Assembly: GCA_014607495.2 (NCBI GenBank)
Contig: CP053157.1
Location: 6,262,001-6,326,000, forward strand
Source: Carposina sasakii
Taxonomy: Eukaryota > Arthropoda > Insecta > Lepidoptera > Carposinidae
Direction: 5' to 3'
DNA: 64,000 nt
A program made the position numbers and the translations under genes. Positions 41,721 through 54,172 of the stretch are shown piece after piece. Under the pieces are notes generated by a model. It saw only the letters and a list, made by a program, of their open reading frames with translations. It was not told the origin of the DNA and did no database searches. Numbering within the stretch: the stretch's first letter is position 1; each line of letters starts with the position of its first letter.

Positions 41721-41934
41721 TCTAGTGACTCGCGAGTAGCGTGGCCTTTGAAAAAATATTCACAGACCTTCGCATTTGTTTCTTGAGATGAACATCTTTA
41801 AGCAATTTAAAAATGGCCTATACGTAGAATCTGGAAATAGACAAGTTCTCAGAAGTGAGCTATTTTCATTATATTACGGTCAATACGAGTAGGAAGGTTC
41901 TACAACAAAATCAGATTTTACAACCATGCGCTAT

Positions 41935-42112
41935 CCTGTACTGATAGGGAGCTTAAGTTGCATCTCCTATTACATGTCTTAATAATGGACTATGGAACTT
42001 AGAAGCTTTCTCTAAGACTTTTTTAATTCGGACCAGCTATGGTAAACGTAACTTTAGGATTACCTTCATATTCTGGGAACACAGCCGTAGTATATGTATG
42101 TATGTATTTATG
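41935..42112 (+). mobile_element. Repeat family B, decayed copy
   Basis: Recognisable GTTGCATCTCCTATTACATG, CAGCTATGGTAAACGTAACT and CTGGGAACACAGCCGTAGTA with an ATGTATGTAT tail. Confidence 0.5.
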
Positions 42113-42130
42113 ACCATGCATCTGCCACGC

Positions 42131-42204
42131 GTTGTACACTTCCTCGATCTGAGGGGTAAGACGAAAGGTTCGTGCTTACCCCTCAGATCGAGGAAGTGTA
42201 CAAC
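42131..42204. repeat. 74-bp near-perfect palindrome
   Basis: Arms of 30 bp are exact: GTTGTACACTTCCTCGATCT... at left, ...AGATCGAGGAAGTGTACAAC at right, with a 14-nt centre (ACGAAAGGTTCGTG) that also nearly pairs. The inner part is made of the MITE D end (GGTTCGTGCTTACCCCTC). Confidence 0.85.
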
Positions 42205-42308
42205 TAACTTTAGTACGTAAACGATATCGTCCAACTGTCAAATCACATAGATTTTGCTAGCGATTCGCTAGCGTTACGCCGCGTAAAAAGGTTCGTACTT
42301 ACCCCGCA
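42205..42308 (-). mobile_element. MITE family D, inverted copy next to the palindrome
   Basis: GTCAAATCACATAGATTTTG, CGCTAGCGTTACGCCGCGTA, and the end GGTTCGTACTTACCCC. Its other terminus is replaced by the palindrome. Confidence 0.65.
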
Positions 42309-42517
42309 GGTGCCACAAAGCACAGTTAACGCTAACACGGTTCTGTCAATCACCAACGGTTACCATTTGTGGTTACCATACTCTATGTAATGTATTATGT
42401 CAACATTTGTTAGATTTACTGTTTACGAGAACTCTCTCACTGGGATATTTTGTCAGCATTGCGACTGAAAATATCGTATTACATGCTGTCCTTAATATGT
42501 CTGAGTAAATCACACTT

Positions 42518-42560
42518 AACTAGCGGCTACCTGTGACTTCGTCTGCGTGAACATTGTGGC
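42518..42560. mobile_element. Helitron-like end, diverged
   Basis: CTAGCGGCTACCTGTGACTT followed by CGTCTGCGTG resembles the CTAG-hairpin end of family F. Confidence 0.4.
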
Positions 42561-42786
42561 CTATATGCAATTCTGATACCTACCTATTCTTTATTGGACA
42601 CAGAAATCACATTTCGAACAAACATTTACAAAGATAATGTACTTACAAAGGCTGGCTTATCTCTATCATATTTCACCAAAATCCATTCCGTTAAATTTGT
42701 GAAAGATTTACAAATTAATCATCCATTCTCACAAACTTACGTAGTTGATTTATTAGTTGGATGTCTTTGAAAAAATATACATTTTT

Positions 42787-43656
42787 AACCGACTTCAAAA
42801 AGAGAGGTTATCAATTCGTCTGTATGTTTTTTTTATGTGTGTGTTACCTCAGAACTCCGTCATTTATGAACCGACTTCAATTTTTTTTTATAGTTGGTCA
42901 TGGTATACTTCCAGGTTGATCCCATATTCACCACATCAGGATCTGATGATGGGATCTTGGAGAAATCGAGGGCAATCCTCGAATATTGTAGGCACATGTA
43001 GTCTGTTTTTACACTTTTACTGAGCGTTTTGGTCACCTACATATAAAACATAACATCTGATGATGGAATCTCTAAGGAATCTAGGGATATCCTCAAATAT
43101 AATAGATTTTTATAGAGAATTTTGGTCAGCTACACATAATATAAAAGAAACGAGGGTCTGATGATGGAGCCGCCGAAAAACAGACAGTGGAACTTTTTAG
43201 TAACAAAATCCCCATATGGCAGGGGAAAGCCTACGTCCAGTAGTGGACTGCAATAGGCTCATGAAGATGAAGATAATTGTGTTAAGTCGTGTAATTATAT
43301 GTTGCGTTAAGCCGTGTCCGAAGTAAGATGGTTATAGAGGAAGAGGTAGACATGAGAATAACGAGATGATGGATAATAGGGATGAATGAAAGAAGAGTAC
43401 CTACATATTGCACCGACCCCAAATGATTGGGAACAGAGCGGGAAGAAGGAGTGTAAATTATATGTTGCTTATATTGTCAGACGTAAAGTTTCGAAGCCTA
43501 GTCATTTCTCTCTTTTGTCATGTGGCCTATCATTTGCTGGCATATAAATCTGACAATATTATGCCTTCTAAACGTCGTACACGGCTTAACGCAATATATA
43601 TTTTCCTTTAGTAAAATTTTACTTTAGTAAGCTCGAGTTTTGGGAGGAAGTCGGTT
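42787..43656 (+). mobile_element. 0.87-kb repeat G, copy 2, opposite orientation
   Basis: AACCGACTTCAAAAAGAGAG at left and GGGAGGAAGTCGGTT at right. Matches 27,471-28,384 in inverted order along its length, with small indels; the clearest losses are in the about 110-bp direct repeats. Confidence 0.8.
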
Positions 43657-44723
43657 TTTCGTTTTAAAAAAATATTTGTAATTATATACGAGGCATGCCT
43701 TTTAAGTTCTGTCGTTTCCATATTTCCCGGCAATTTTGAATTTGGAACTGTTCTATATTCGAATGTGTTTAAATTTTGAATCTCAAAACAGTTGAAAGTT
43801 TTAGAGTTAATGCTATTGTTTAGTCACAGCGTCGATTGGAATCTGTCAGGTTACTCGTAATAGAAATAGAAAAAAAATATGATCAATATAAGGAACATTC
43901 TATAGGGGCTTAATTTCAATGTTATATATGTTTCTGCGTTCGGTAGTCCCTATATTATGAGATAAATAGAATGACAAAAGGCTTGGTCGTGTAATAAATC
44001 AATGTAACCACTGCTGTCTCCTAATAAGATAGCACCGTACGAGTTTCTATTATGATGCTTAGAGAAAGATGTAAGAGTCAACTTAGGATTACCGATGTGA
44101 ATATATCTATATATATAATACTGCATAATACAGATTTAGACATTACAGAAATAGCGAATATCCAATTAAGGGCGACTGTTTAAAGCTACGCTAGACTATT
44201 TATAAAACCTGATTTCGTCACCCAAAAAAGTTGGCATTCATTATAATATTCATTGACGTAAGGTTCCGTGCCAATGGCGAAAATCTACATGCCTGCGTAC
44301 ATCACGGAGAAAGGAGAAAAAGGAGATGTCTAAATAGCATTCTTTATTGATAACCACTAATTATTTATTAATTTACCCGTTTGCGTCAAAATTTCTATGT
44401 CCCAGTGGCACATGACTAATGCTAGCTTCCCATGATGCGTGATATTGTAGACGGATGCAGACACGTTTAATATGGTGCGTGTCTGTCCATAGTCGTCGTC
44501 AGTGTTCGATGCGATGCGACGCAAAATCATGCACCGTGGAAAGTCAGCAGCAGATGAACTTAATGACACCTTTCAAGCTTAAATGCGACAAGTCGTTTAG
44601 GCTCAAGAAATATAGGTGAAAAAAAATAATTAAAACCCCCGACCGTATTTCGGCCAAGGCGACCAATCTCTATGGATCTCCATAGATACGCAGATACGCA
44701 GGAGATATTATAGTGCACAAGAT

Positions 44724-45060
44724 AATCCAGTGGTTAAGACGTGCACCTTCCAAGCAGGAGGCGTAAGTTCGATCTCAGTCACGGGCCTGTACCAATTAAT
44801 TTATTTTTATATACAAATTTTAATGTTGTAAAAAGATACATAGGTACATACACTCGAAAAACATAACCCTTCTGGCGCAGCTTATTTTTTGCGCCGTGGT
44901 TACTCGGGTGTCGGGTTGAAGGATAGACTATGGTGGAAGACAAATGTTGTCAGCAGTTCTTAACAACCAATACAAGGTTGATAACCAGTTTGCGAATTTG
45001 ATAGTGCCTGCTGCGCCGTAGGTCCTGGGTTCGAATCCCCGTATGGACGTTGTAATGAAT
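44724..45060 (+). mobile_element. Two tRNA-derived SINE fragments (type 2, then type 1)
   Basis: 44,724-44,815: CCAGTGGTTAAGACGTGCAC ... AAGTTCGATCTCAGTCACGG. 44,990-45,060: GTAGGTCCTGGGTTCGAATC. Both have B-box-like text but no closing acceptor stem. Confidence 0.55.
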
Positions 45061-45432
45061 TTCGATATGTGTTTCAAAGTCGTAGATGTTTCTATACTTA
45101 CCTATGTACTTATTTATATACCATTGCCTGCTATCCGCGATACAACGCTTTAGAGATCTTACTATGGGACTAGGTAAATATGTTGAAAAGTTTGTTATTT
45201 ATTTATCTCAAGTCACAAATAACTTAGGTACAGATACAAATATTGAAATTTGTGCTGCGCTGTATTTAACTGACTATTATCGTATCTCCTTCTTATCCTT
45301 CCTTCACGGTGTAAACTTTCTCCAGATTTCCTTCGAAATATCTAAACAAGCACAATTTACATTATTTACCATTATTTTGAATTGCTATGTTTATTCAGTG
45401 GTCAAAATTAACTCTTCACCGTACCTTAATAA

Positions 45433-45646
45433 GGATATACACGGCTGTGTCCCCAAAATGAGGTAGCCAAAAGCTGTATCACGAAGGAGATCCATCACGA
45501 AGAAGATAAATAATAAATAATCATGATAAATAACTAGCTTGTCTCCTGATAGAAATCTCCTGGGTTACTAAGTCGACCATTATGATATCCACGGAAAGAC
45601 ATTCAGCTGTTTGTTAGTACCTAAAGGCCCGCATCAGCACAAGACA
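45433..45646 (-). mobile_element. Repeat family B, inverted decayed copy
   Basis: ACACGGCTGTGTCCCCAAAA at left and GGCCCGCATCAGCAC at right; a simple AAATAA-rich insertion lies in the middle. Confidence 0.55.
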
Positions 45647-45655
45647 AATTATCAC

Positions 45656-45793
45656 TAAGGGCCGATTCCTCCGAAGGTCAAAAAGCCTATATGAAAAATT
45701 AATTTGATATTGATCAAGTTTTAGGGAATGAGGTTTTAAGGGAAGCATCAACTTAATCCTTTAGTTAGGCCTCCATTGGAAAAATCGGCCCTA
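45656..45793. mobile_element. Foldback family E copy
   Basis: TAAGGGCCGATTCCTCCGAA at left; TTGGAAAAATCGGCCCTAA at right. Lies 10 bp after a family B copy. Confidence 0.65.
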
Positions 45794-46084
45794 AGCATGT
45801 TACATTACTGCCGTCCATAAGCTATAATGCCGTTATCCAACACGAGGTCGATTTTGTCTTTTTGATACCATTGTGATCAGAAAAAAACGCTCTATCGAAC
45901 CATTCGACCCATATTTAGCGATGTTTACAATTATATTACTCGTAATTACTCCACTTCGACTAAAATTTTGATTTATACGAGTATACCGTTGCTTTGTACC
46001 CACGATACAAGAACTTATGGATCTTAATGTGTTGTGAAATATGTGATATTTATTTTAGTGATATTTTAATTCTGACAGGAATTC

Positions 46085-46225
46085 CAAAGTTAACGCGGAC
46101 AAAGTCGTGGGCAGCAGCTAGTACATCGTAACTAACCCGGGCATTTTCACGGGAAATTCGGACTGGAAAGGACTGAAATTGGAATTTCAAAGTTGACGAA
46201 GTCGTGGGCAACCGCTAGTAATCTA
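46085..46225 (+). mobile_element. Two Helitron-like 3' ends in a row
   Basis: AAAGTCGTGGGCAGCAGCTAGT at about 46,100 and GAAGTCGTGGGCAACCGCTAGT at about 46,200 are the CTAG-terminal hairpin end of family F in the + sense. Confidence 0.45.
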
Positions 46226-49200
46226 ACCCGGGCCTACCGCTCGTTGGCCCACTAAGCGGACCGGTTGCACTTTCTTCTACGCGTCACTTCCGCCCAGGAT
46301 AAGGCTATCGGGGTTAGGACAAAACTATTTAGGTTGCTGAAGGAATTTGACGGTTATTGGATACTAGGTTTGGTTTTCATCTCATAATAAGGGGACTGTA
46401 GTGAATGACCTTGACTATACAAATCGACATTGACCCTGGCCTTACTTAACGTTCGAAATTGTTTTTTTTTAATAGGTGATACGTTTTTTTTAAAATAAAT
46501 TACGATAAATTGAATTCAATCCAAAAAACACTATTCTAATAAACACTATTATATTGCTGATATCTAAACAACCTATCATACAAAATTAAATGTTGTATTA
46601 AGTCGAAAGTTCAAAATATATTTATATATTTTTTGGTTTTACCCAATTTCAGGGGCTACCCACAATAAGACAGTGGAAACCGCATTCAATATTATTCAGT
46701 AGTTTTTGGCGCGAACAGAAATACAGATAAAAAGAAAAAAAAATAAAAAAATTGTGCCATGTTGAATTTTGTATAGAGACGATACGATATCGTAGGATAC
46801 GATATCCACGATGCGTGGTCATGCTAGAGGGGCAGGAGGGCAATCGCGCAAATACTAAACGTATTTACCAAAGCTAAACCACAACCAAAAATGTCACGTT
46901 ATGCACATTTCGTATCGCGCTAAATTTTGGCAACTTCAAAACCATACAAAACAGTCAAAAGTCAGACGTTGGAAAGGTCTAAAACGTTGTCAAATGGGAC
47001 CAAAACAAAACCTTAGATGTTCCGTTAACGTTGTCATTTTGCGCGATTGCCCAAGGCCACATAATTTTTTCTGCTATAGTTCGAGATAAAAATACTTTAC
47101 TTTCCAACACGCCAAAAAAGTTAACAAAATAACAACGTCATAAAATGAAATTATACCTAACATTACTCATCACAGAATTCTTGGCATCAATTTTCACTTT
47201 CTTTGTACCGGTATTTAAATTTTTAAACGTCATAAAGGATGTCCGAAAAAGAATATGTTAAGCAGTTCACTGATGAGCTTAGTAGGTACTAATTGTCGAG
47301 TACCTCACTAAAGAAAGGTCAATTTGTTAAATATTAGACTTATTGATCTCTATAGTGTGCCGTCTTATCAATACATTCTGCTGCACTCTTAAATAATGAT
47401 TAATTTGTATACCTTTTTAGATATAAATGACTATAGAATGACGCCTACAATACTATTTATTTTATATATTTTTTTACCATTTCCATTTCAAATAATTATA
47501 TACTAAATGTCCGTAGTCATTCAAAATTTTCATATAAAAGACTTCAACGAGAGTAACTTCCACATTTTTTTTCTGACAAAATAATTCAGTTTGACATTTT
47601 TAGCAGTTACCATGATGGATGTTATGTGTGGTGACATTAGTTATGATCATATTATTGATATTAAACTATCCTTTTCCTATTTATTTTACTTACCTTTATT
47701 TTTTTTTCAAAAATATCAGTTAGACAGCTAAAAGATATTGGTTAATTTATTTTTGATGTAGTTTTAATTTGAAAGTATTTTTATTACTTATACTATCTTT
47801 GCCAAATTATTGATTTATTTTAATTTATGTACGTTTGGACTTTTAATAAAATATGTCTAAAATACTAACTGCCATCTATGCAAGTATACATGAACTACGT
47901 ACAGCAATCGACCAGTTGTAAAAGTTTCCCAGTGTCGGTCGATGTACGGTTTGGAATTCGTTAAAGTAGTAACAGTCGTCTGTCATAGATGCCGCCTTTT
48001 AACATAATATGATAAAGCCGGTGTACCACAAACTCCGAAAGTAGGATTGTTTCCATTGTGCAAGAGAGACGCCGCTATGAGTGACAATCCTGCTTTGAGT
48101 ATTTCTACTTTTAATCTTTTAAAAAGTTATGCCTCACTATTTTCACTTGAAATAACATTATGTTTTGCATTTAGGTAACTTTTGCTCGGTTTTAGCGTTA
48201 GATGAATTATTACTAGATATAGGGTCAGCTCTCAATATACGGAACGTCCGTTATATGCTCAAAACTGTCGAGCGCAGATCACAAGATTTAGTTCATCTAT
48301 GATAATGGTATAGACAAGACGTGCTAAATTGCAAAAAAGTCCTGAAAAGTGAATGTTTCTGAGGGAATATCATACTTTAAGTGAATAATCTTCAAAAGGT
48401 TTCATTTCATGTTAATAATCAGCGGATAATATCACATTTTCAATCAATAATACAAAAAAAAAATATTATGATTTTTTATTGCGATGATAAATGTAAACAT
48501 TGGCATAAAATGATATATTGGCCCAACGTCAATATAAGACCTCACGTGTGTTTGTGGTGGGAGACCAACTTAATCCAACTCTGCAAATAGTGGTCACACG
48601 TCAACGTGTTACTATTTTATTATTAAAAAACATTAAATGTTAATAAATAAAAACATTTTCAAACTAGCTTATTACACAAACTAAAATAATTATTGTAATG
48701 TTGAAGTTTATTTTTCAAATTAAGACCAAATAGGTATTTTCAGTCATCAGACCTTTTATACTTCATACATAAAAGATATCTCTGGTCAAAGTTAAAAAAT
48801 CATAGCATTATATCATAAAAATAACATGATAATAATGTAAAATTTAAGCTAAATTGATCACCGGGATATGGTCCAGGATTCCAAAATTTGCATTAATGGG
48901 AATTTAAATAAAAGCTTGTATGAAATTTTACAACTGAAAGTCTTTTCATGTTCATTTTTATCAAAGCACCAATGCTGTATAGTTGAACACGCCAATGGTG
49001 ATTTGTTTGACCAAATGTTCGTACACAGCGAACATGTGTCTCTGGCTAGAACTTCGCCAAATTAGTGTAAGCTGAATAAGAATCTTGACATCTTGTTTGG
49101 GACACTGCTGAAAGTAAGCTGCATAGGATGATAATTTGTTTCAAGCAAATTCATGTCTTATGGTAATTGCATAAAGTTTAATTAAAAAATGTTGATGTTA

Positions 49201-49530
49201 TATCAGTTATTATCTTTTTATGTCAAATAGATTCTGTGGTGCACAACCAATAAATTTTTGATAAATTTAAAAATGTATAAACACAGTGACCCCGTGTCTA
49301 TCTATAATCACGTCATTGGTTTTAGCACATATTTGTAAATAAGTTCTACCTGTATTTCAGAACTCTTAACGCCTCGGTTCTTAATTTTAAGCCATTTTTA
49401 ACTAATTTTAGATTTATATTGAAGGCATTTTGAACGATGAAAAGTAGATTAACTGCATTTTTAATGTTTCGCTAAATTATTTTGTAAGGCTTCTGCAATG
49501 TACGATAGCATCATTGAAAAGTTCTTACAA
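46226..49530. other. AT-rich intergenic stretch, few repeats
   Basis: A short block at 46,757-46,830 (CCATGTTGAATTTTGTATAG) is shared with 13,878-13,925. Otherwise I see no gene, RNA or repeat. Confidence 0.35.
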
Positions 49531-49830
49531 AGCCGCGTGGGGCCGTAGGCAGAGTACAGAGTTCAATGTATCCCCTGCCTGCCTTCGTGGGTAAAATCGT
49601 ACGAGGAGATTAAGGGTTTCCGGGAGGTGGGCAGCAGCGCCTCGCGTACTGACAACATAGTCCGAAACCTCTAGCTTCATGATTTTATGTCACTGTATGC
49701 GGTCACCATGGTCCGGACCATGCGCGAGCTGCCCAGCGTGGTGTTCACTATGGGCAAAACCCCCCTGTGGCAGTAGCCTGATTGTGGCGTGCCTATCTGG
49801 GGTAGGCCTACGTCCAGCAGTGGGCTGTCA
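49531..49830 (+). mobile_element. Repeat family A with small internal insertions
   Basis: AGCCGCGTGGGGCCGTAGGC to TACGTCCAGCAGTGGGCTGT. About 30 bp longer than the others because of extra text near 49,670-49,725. Confidence 0.65.
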
Positions 49831-50320
49831 GAATATTTGAACACTGAACTTGATTAAGACAAAGAATGTATAGGGTGCTTGTGACAGCCAGGCAAATATT
49901 GATATGGCGACTTAAGATCATGATTCTGAGGCGAAAACCACAAAAAATGTAAACGTATTTCTTTTAAGCTCCATTTCCTATTCCTATTACACAAGCATAA
50001 AAATATCAACAAAATTCTTAATTGATGTGTTGTTCAAAATTTTTTATAGAATATTAAAAAAATATATGGAAATAACATTCTCAAGAGTTGATGCAAAATC
50101 ACATAATACGAACTTTTAGTCACGAGTTGGCTAACAATTTGAATCATGTGACCACTCAGGGTCGATGAGTCTTTGAAGGATTCTTAGCTTTAATACAAAA
50201 AAATGTTAGCTCACAATGCGGCTTAGTACTCCTACCCATACGTGTGATAAATCGGTGACCGATTTTTGTAAGAGTATGACAAAAATATAACATAATTTAT
50301 CACAGATTGCAGTAGTGCTG

Positions 50321-50515
50321 TACAGCGCCGGCCCGAAGTAAATTTTGGAATGGAGCGAGATCCAGTTATGACGCCTCGTTTCCTATGTTTTGCTCCTAAT
50401 CAAAATATATAGGCCCTATAGTTTGACCTCCATTACTATTTAGGCGCCCTCTAGGATTTGGCGCCTGGAGCGACTGCTCCGTTCGCCGTATGGGCGGGCC
50501 GCCCTGGTGCTGTAC
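50321..50515. mobile_element. TIR element with GC-rich ends
   Basis: GTACAGCGCCGGCCCG at left and CGGGCCGCCCTGGTGCTGTAC at right pair imperfectly; about 195 bp. Confidence 0.5.
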
Positions 50516-50549
50516 AAAAGTTTCAAAGGAAAACGTTCTGATTAAAAGC

Positions 50550-50640
50550 CGTAAGGTGTAGTGGTCCTGTCTGCCGCTTCATAGGTCCTAGGTTCGAATC
50601 CCGATAGGTGCAAATATTGATAAATTATGATGAATATCGA
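50550..50640 (+). mobile_element. tRNA-derived SINE (type 1) fragment
   Basis: GTCCTAGGTTCGAATCCCGA then TAGGTGCAAATATTGATAAA; the B-box is intact. Confidence 0.6.
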
Positions 50641-51097
50641 ACTATGGACGTTTGTATATTATAAAGAATAGTATAGTATAATAGTAATTTGTAGAATAAT
50701 ATATTACTGTTGGGTCTCCAAATCCATATGGGCCCTCTCACTGAATGAAGTAAATCTGTTTAAAAAATTATGAAATATTTTTAATTACTTCGCTAAATTT
50801 TGCTTAGAAATAAATTAAAAAACAAAATAGTTTGTTAGACAAAAACCCAATTAGAAAAGCTCGGTTTAGCATATTATCTGTGCGAATTTTTATTTTTATT
50901 ATCGGTGTAGGTACAAGAATAGGAATGTAATTCCATCGTTTGCATCCTTTTCCACGTCCTGTTTCATTGTGCTTGTTTTATGATGATTGTGGTACATCCC
51001 ACGGCATCCTCCAGTCATGTGACTGAGCGTAATCCGACAACCTTGACATTTAACAGAGGCTGTAGAATCCGTTCCATGGAATAACTCCCGTGGTTGA

Positions 51098-51205
51098 CTT
51101 CGGAACTATTTTTTTATGTATGCAGTTACACAGATAATGTAGTAATAGGCTGAGCAACTAACGCCATCATTCATAGGAACAATTTGGTGAAACGCACTCT
51201 ACTCG
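51098..51205 (+). repeat. Short dispersed repeat (copy 3 of 3)
   Basis: GACTTCGGAACTATTTTTTT and GGTGAAACGCACTCTAC; same unit as 366-490 and 11,905-12,035. Confidence 0.5.
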
Positions 51206-51394
51206 ACCGGTTGAACCCAGGCTGTTGCTACCACAGATATTGAAGTGCCCAGGTTAATATCTATATTGGGATCAAACTAAAATACAATTTATAAAAGCTC
51301 TACATACTTTTAATTTGTATGCGTTGATTTTAACACCAGACTAAATTATTCGTCCATAATGATGGTGTCAAACATAGGCCTCCCGTAACAACCT

Positions 51395-51645
51395 CCACCA
51401 TGCCGGGGGCAATTCTCGAGTTAGAACGAAGCCAATTCTCGAGTTGGAACAAAGCCGAAACGGAACCGTTGTAGACGCTCAGAACAAAGCAATACATACT
51501 TTACGGTGACGTAATTAGACACATTTCTCTTCACACAAATATACTCAAGCGGTAAGTACATATTGCTTCGCACCGCGTTTCACCCGTTTTGTCGTTAACG
51601 GTTCGTTAGTGGTTGCGTTTCGGCTCAAAAATTTTCAAGTATTGC
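51395..51645 (-). repeat. Inverted partner of the repeat at 8,099-8,390
   Basis: GAACAAAGCCGAAACGGAAC, AAGTACATATTGCTTCGCAC and GTTAACGGTTCGTTAGTGGT match that copy reversed. CAATTCTCGAGTT(A/G)GAAC is doubled here. Confidence 0.5.
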
Positions 51646-52031
51646 CCTCCTGTTGGAAGGCCGTGGTTCAGATTAAATACGAGTATATAAAGAATAAATA
51701 ATTACTGATGAATGTAGAGATAATCTCAATTTCTTATCGACCGATCTATATGCATTGGGGTCATTATTTTTATGAAATTATATGTCCTGCCTATGCAAAA
51801 CAAATTTGAAGAGAATCTTTATGTGATTTCTCGTGCTAAGGACAAAGTGACATTCACAGTTATTATTAGTGTGGATAGCTATTATCGTGCAAAGCGACTA
51901 AAGCTGACTCACGAGCGCCTATCGGTTGTGAACACACCTTCCGAACATCGTAGTAATCACTGTTAGTATAATCGACCATTAGGTTTAGGGTTCAGCGGTA
52001 TTTATTTCTCTAATACTATATATACTGGTAT

Positions 52032-52092
52032 AGACACGGCTAGGCGGCTGTGTTCCCGAACTGGGATAGCCATATGCGAGACCCCACACATT
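52032..52092 (-). mobile_element. Repeat family B, 3' end only
   Basis: GGCTGTGTTCCCGAACTGGG and ATAGCCATATGCGAGACCCC. Confidence 0.4.
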
Positions 52093-52311
52093 TCTTTGAT
52101 GTTAACAAAAAGTATCTATACTGAGTCATTGAAAAGTGCCGACTTATTGAAAATTTTAGAACAGTGATTGTTTTAAGATTAACACGTTTAAAGCTCCTAC
52201 AAAAATATTTTAAGCGGCATGTTTAGTTTGTATTTTTCATTTTATTAAAATTTCTTCTATGATGCTCTGGGAGTGAAAAAAAAACGTATAATACGACAGC
52301 TGCTTCTCTTC

Positions 52312-52512
52312 CCGAGCATACTGTACAAGTCAGTAGAGGGACAAGAGGGTCTTGGTGTTTTGTAGGCGATGGGCTGACCACCTGTCACTACTAACCGAAC
52401 TTGTACATATCAACTATACCGTCAAAATTAGTCAGAAGTGGCACCATGTGGTTCTATCAGCCCTTGGTACTCTGCCTACCCCGTAAGGGATAAAGGCGTA
52501 ATTATATGTATG
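52312..52512 (-). mobile_element. Repeat family C, full inverted copy
   Basis: AGTCAGTAGAGGGACAAGAG at left; GGGATAAAGGCGTAATTATA at right. Confidence 0.65.
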
Positions 52513-53287
52513 TATTAAAATTACAGTCTTCAGAGTTACTTTTTAAGAGCCTTAATATCCCACGTATGACAGACAGATTATTATTAAATCAGTAAAAATA
52601 AAAATACAACATCACCATCTTCATGCCCTGTATTAACTTTGGATCATTCTAAGGGCAAAATATATTTTCTTCTTTATTCATGCATTCAACTCTATTAGCC
52701 GACATCTCATTACTTACTGCAAGCATACGCAAATAACCTTCCTTTCATACATATTCACCTCAAAGAATAAAGTTACTATAAAAAGAAGATAGACAACAAT
52801 GGATTATTGTTATACGGAACGATCTCAAGACAAATCAGATTACGCCTGACAGTTTTTTGCAGATAATTTGAGAACGATTTAAGTCATGTTTATCCACAAT
52901 GATCCGGCTTGGCACGTCAGGCTTCTAGGTAAAGATCATCACATCACATGACTTGGAGCTTTGGAGTTGCGTCACCCCGTTTATCGACATTGTTTGTGCT
53001 ATCGATGTTGGTGAGATTTTAATGACTATTCTAATGCCATCTGTGACCTGACATAAGTTAGAAAAACAAATTAGGGGATCTACTATGACTCAATGAGAAA
53101 TATCGCGAAAATAACATATTCAAAATAAACTTTGGCGAATTCCTATGTTTGCATTAAATTTACTGGAAAATATCGTCATTGTTAAATCAATCTGTGAATC
53201 CGTGTATTTTATTTTCCTTATTTGATTTAGCTCTATGCACACCCACGGTTTAATCGAGATGATTACTACGCTTAGGCGAAAGTCTAA

Positions 53288-53710
53288 TCAGCCTATTGCA
53301 GTCCACTGCTGGACGTTGTCCTCTCCCACTCTGGCACGCAACAAGGCTCGATTTCTAGCTTCCGCCGCCGCAACAATTATGAGACTTGATTGTAATGGCA
53401 GGTGTCCGTTAGTCTCCTTCAATAGCCCGATTTTCCAACCCTACCCAAAATTCAGCCCCATAGCCCATGACCTTGTTTCCCATCGCATGACAGGGCTCTG
53501 CACTTCAATAGTCTTGCGTATGGCGGGGATCATGGCCGGGTGTATCATATTGTGCGTTCGGCGATGGTGTCCGTCATGTGTATCCCACACCATATTAAAG
53601 TTCTCTTAAAAGGGCCTCTATATCTTGGCTACGGCCCGATGCACGCCTCTCAAAAAACCGGGACTCTGTAGTCCCGAGAATTTCAAAACAGATACAAATA
53701 ATAATAATAT
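53288..53710. mobile_element. Family A 3' tail (inverted) joined to a LINE 3' end
   Basis: 53,288-53,340: ATCAGCCTATTGCAGTCCAC then CTGGACGTTGTCC (inverted family A). 53,365-53,710 (+): ACAATTATGAGACTTGATTG to CTGTAGTCCCGAGAATTTCA plus (AAT)n, the same 3' end as at 17,180-17,520. Confidence 0.6.
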
Positions 53711-53767
53711 TATATGTAAGAAACAGCAGGATAAAATATAAAAATAATTACGTCTTTATTATCACTT

Positions 53768-53830
53768 TAAACTAGCAGCTTAAGCTCACGACTTCGTCCG
53801 CCTAAACCTTCCCGTTCCCGTAAATAATTT
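53768..53830. mobile_element. Helitron-like end, diverged
   Basis: ACTAGCAGCTTAAGCTCACG then ACTTCGTCCGCC resembles the family F terminus. Confidence 0.35.
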
Positions 53831-54079
53831 CCGTCATTTTCCGTTCCCGATGGAATTTCTGAAGAGACATAATTATTTTTCTGTTGAAATGTGAAGCGAA
53901 GTAGGTATAGCAAGCATTTTATTCGATAGGACAGAATTTTTTTGTAGCTTTTTGGTTATTAGTTCATTTTGATACAACATAAATAATTTTGGACTAAATA
54001 CAAATAATATGCAGACCTGTAACACAGACATATTAATGAAAATATGTACTAAACATTATAAAAGTAAAACAACATACAT

Positions 54080-54172
54080 ACATACATACAATCACGCCCC
54101 CATCCCTTATGGGGTAGACAGAGCACCAAGGGCCGACAGAAGCACACGGTGCCAATTCTGACCAATTTTAAC
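54080..54172 (+). mobile_element. Repeat family C, 5' part
   Basis: CATACAATCACGCCCCCATC to GTGCCAATTCTGACCAATTT, then breaks off. Preceded by a (CATA)n run. Confidence 0.55.

Noticed and set aside
44990..45060. Possible tRNA gene (GGTTCGAATCC)
   Set aside because: Only the B-box side is tRNA-like; no acceptor or anticodon stem closes, and the same text recurs as a SINE.
53235..53609. 124-codon + frame
   Set aside because: Spans the junction of an inverted family A tail and a LINE 3' UTR; it is a chance fusion.
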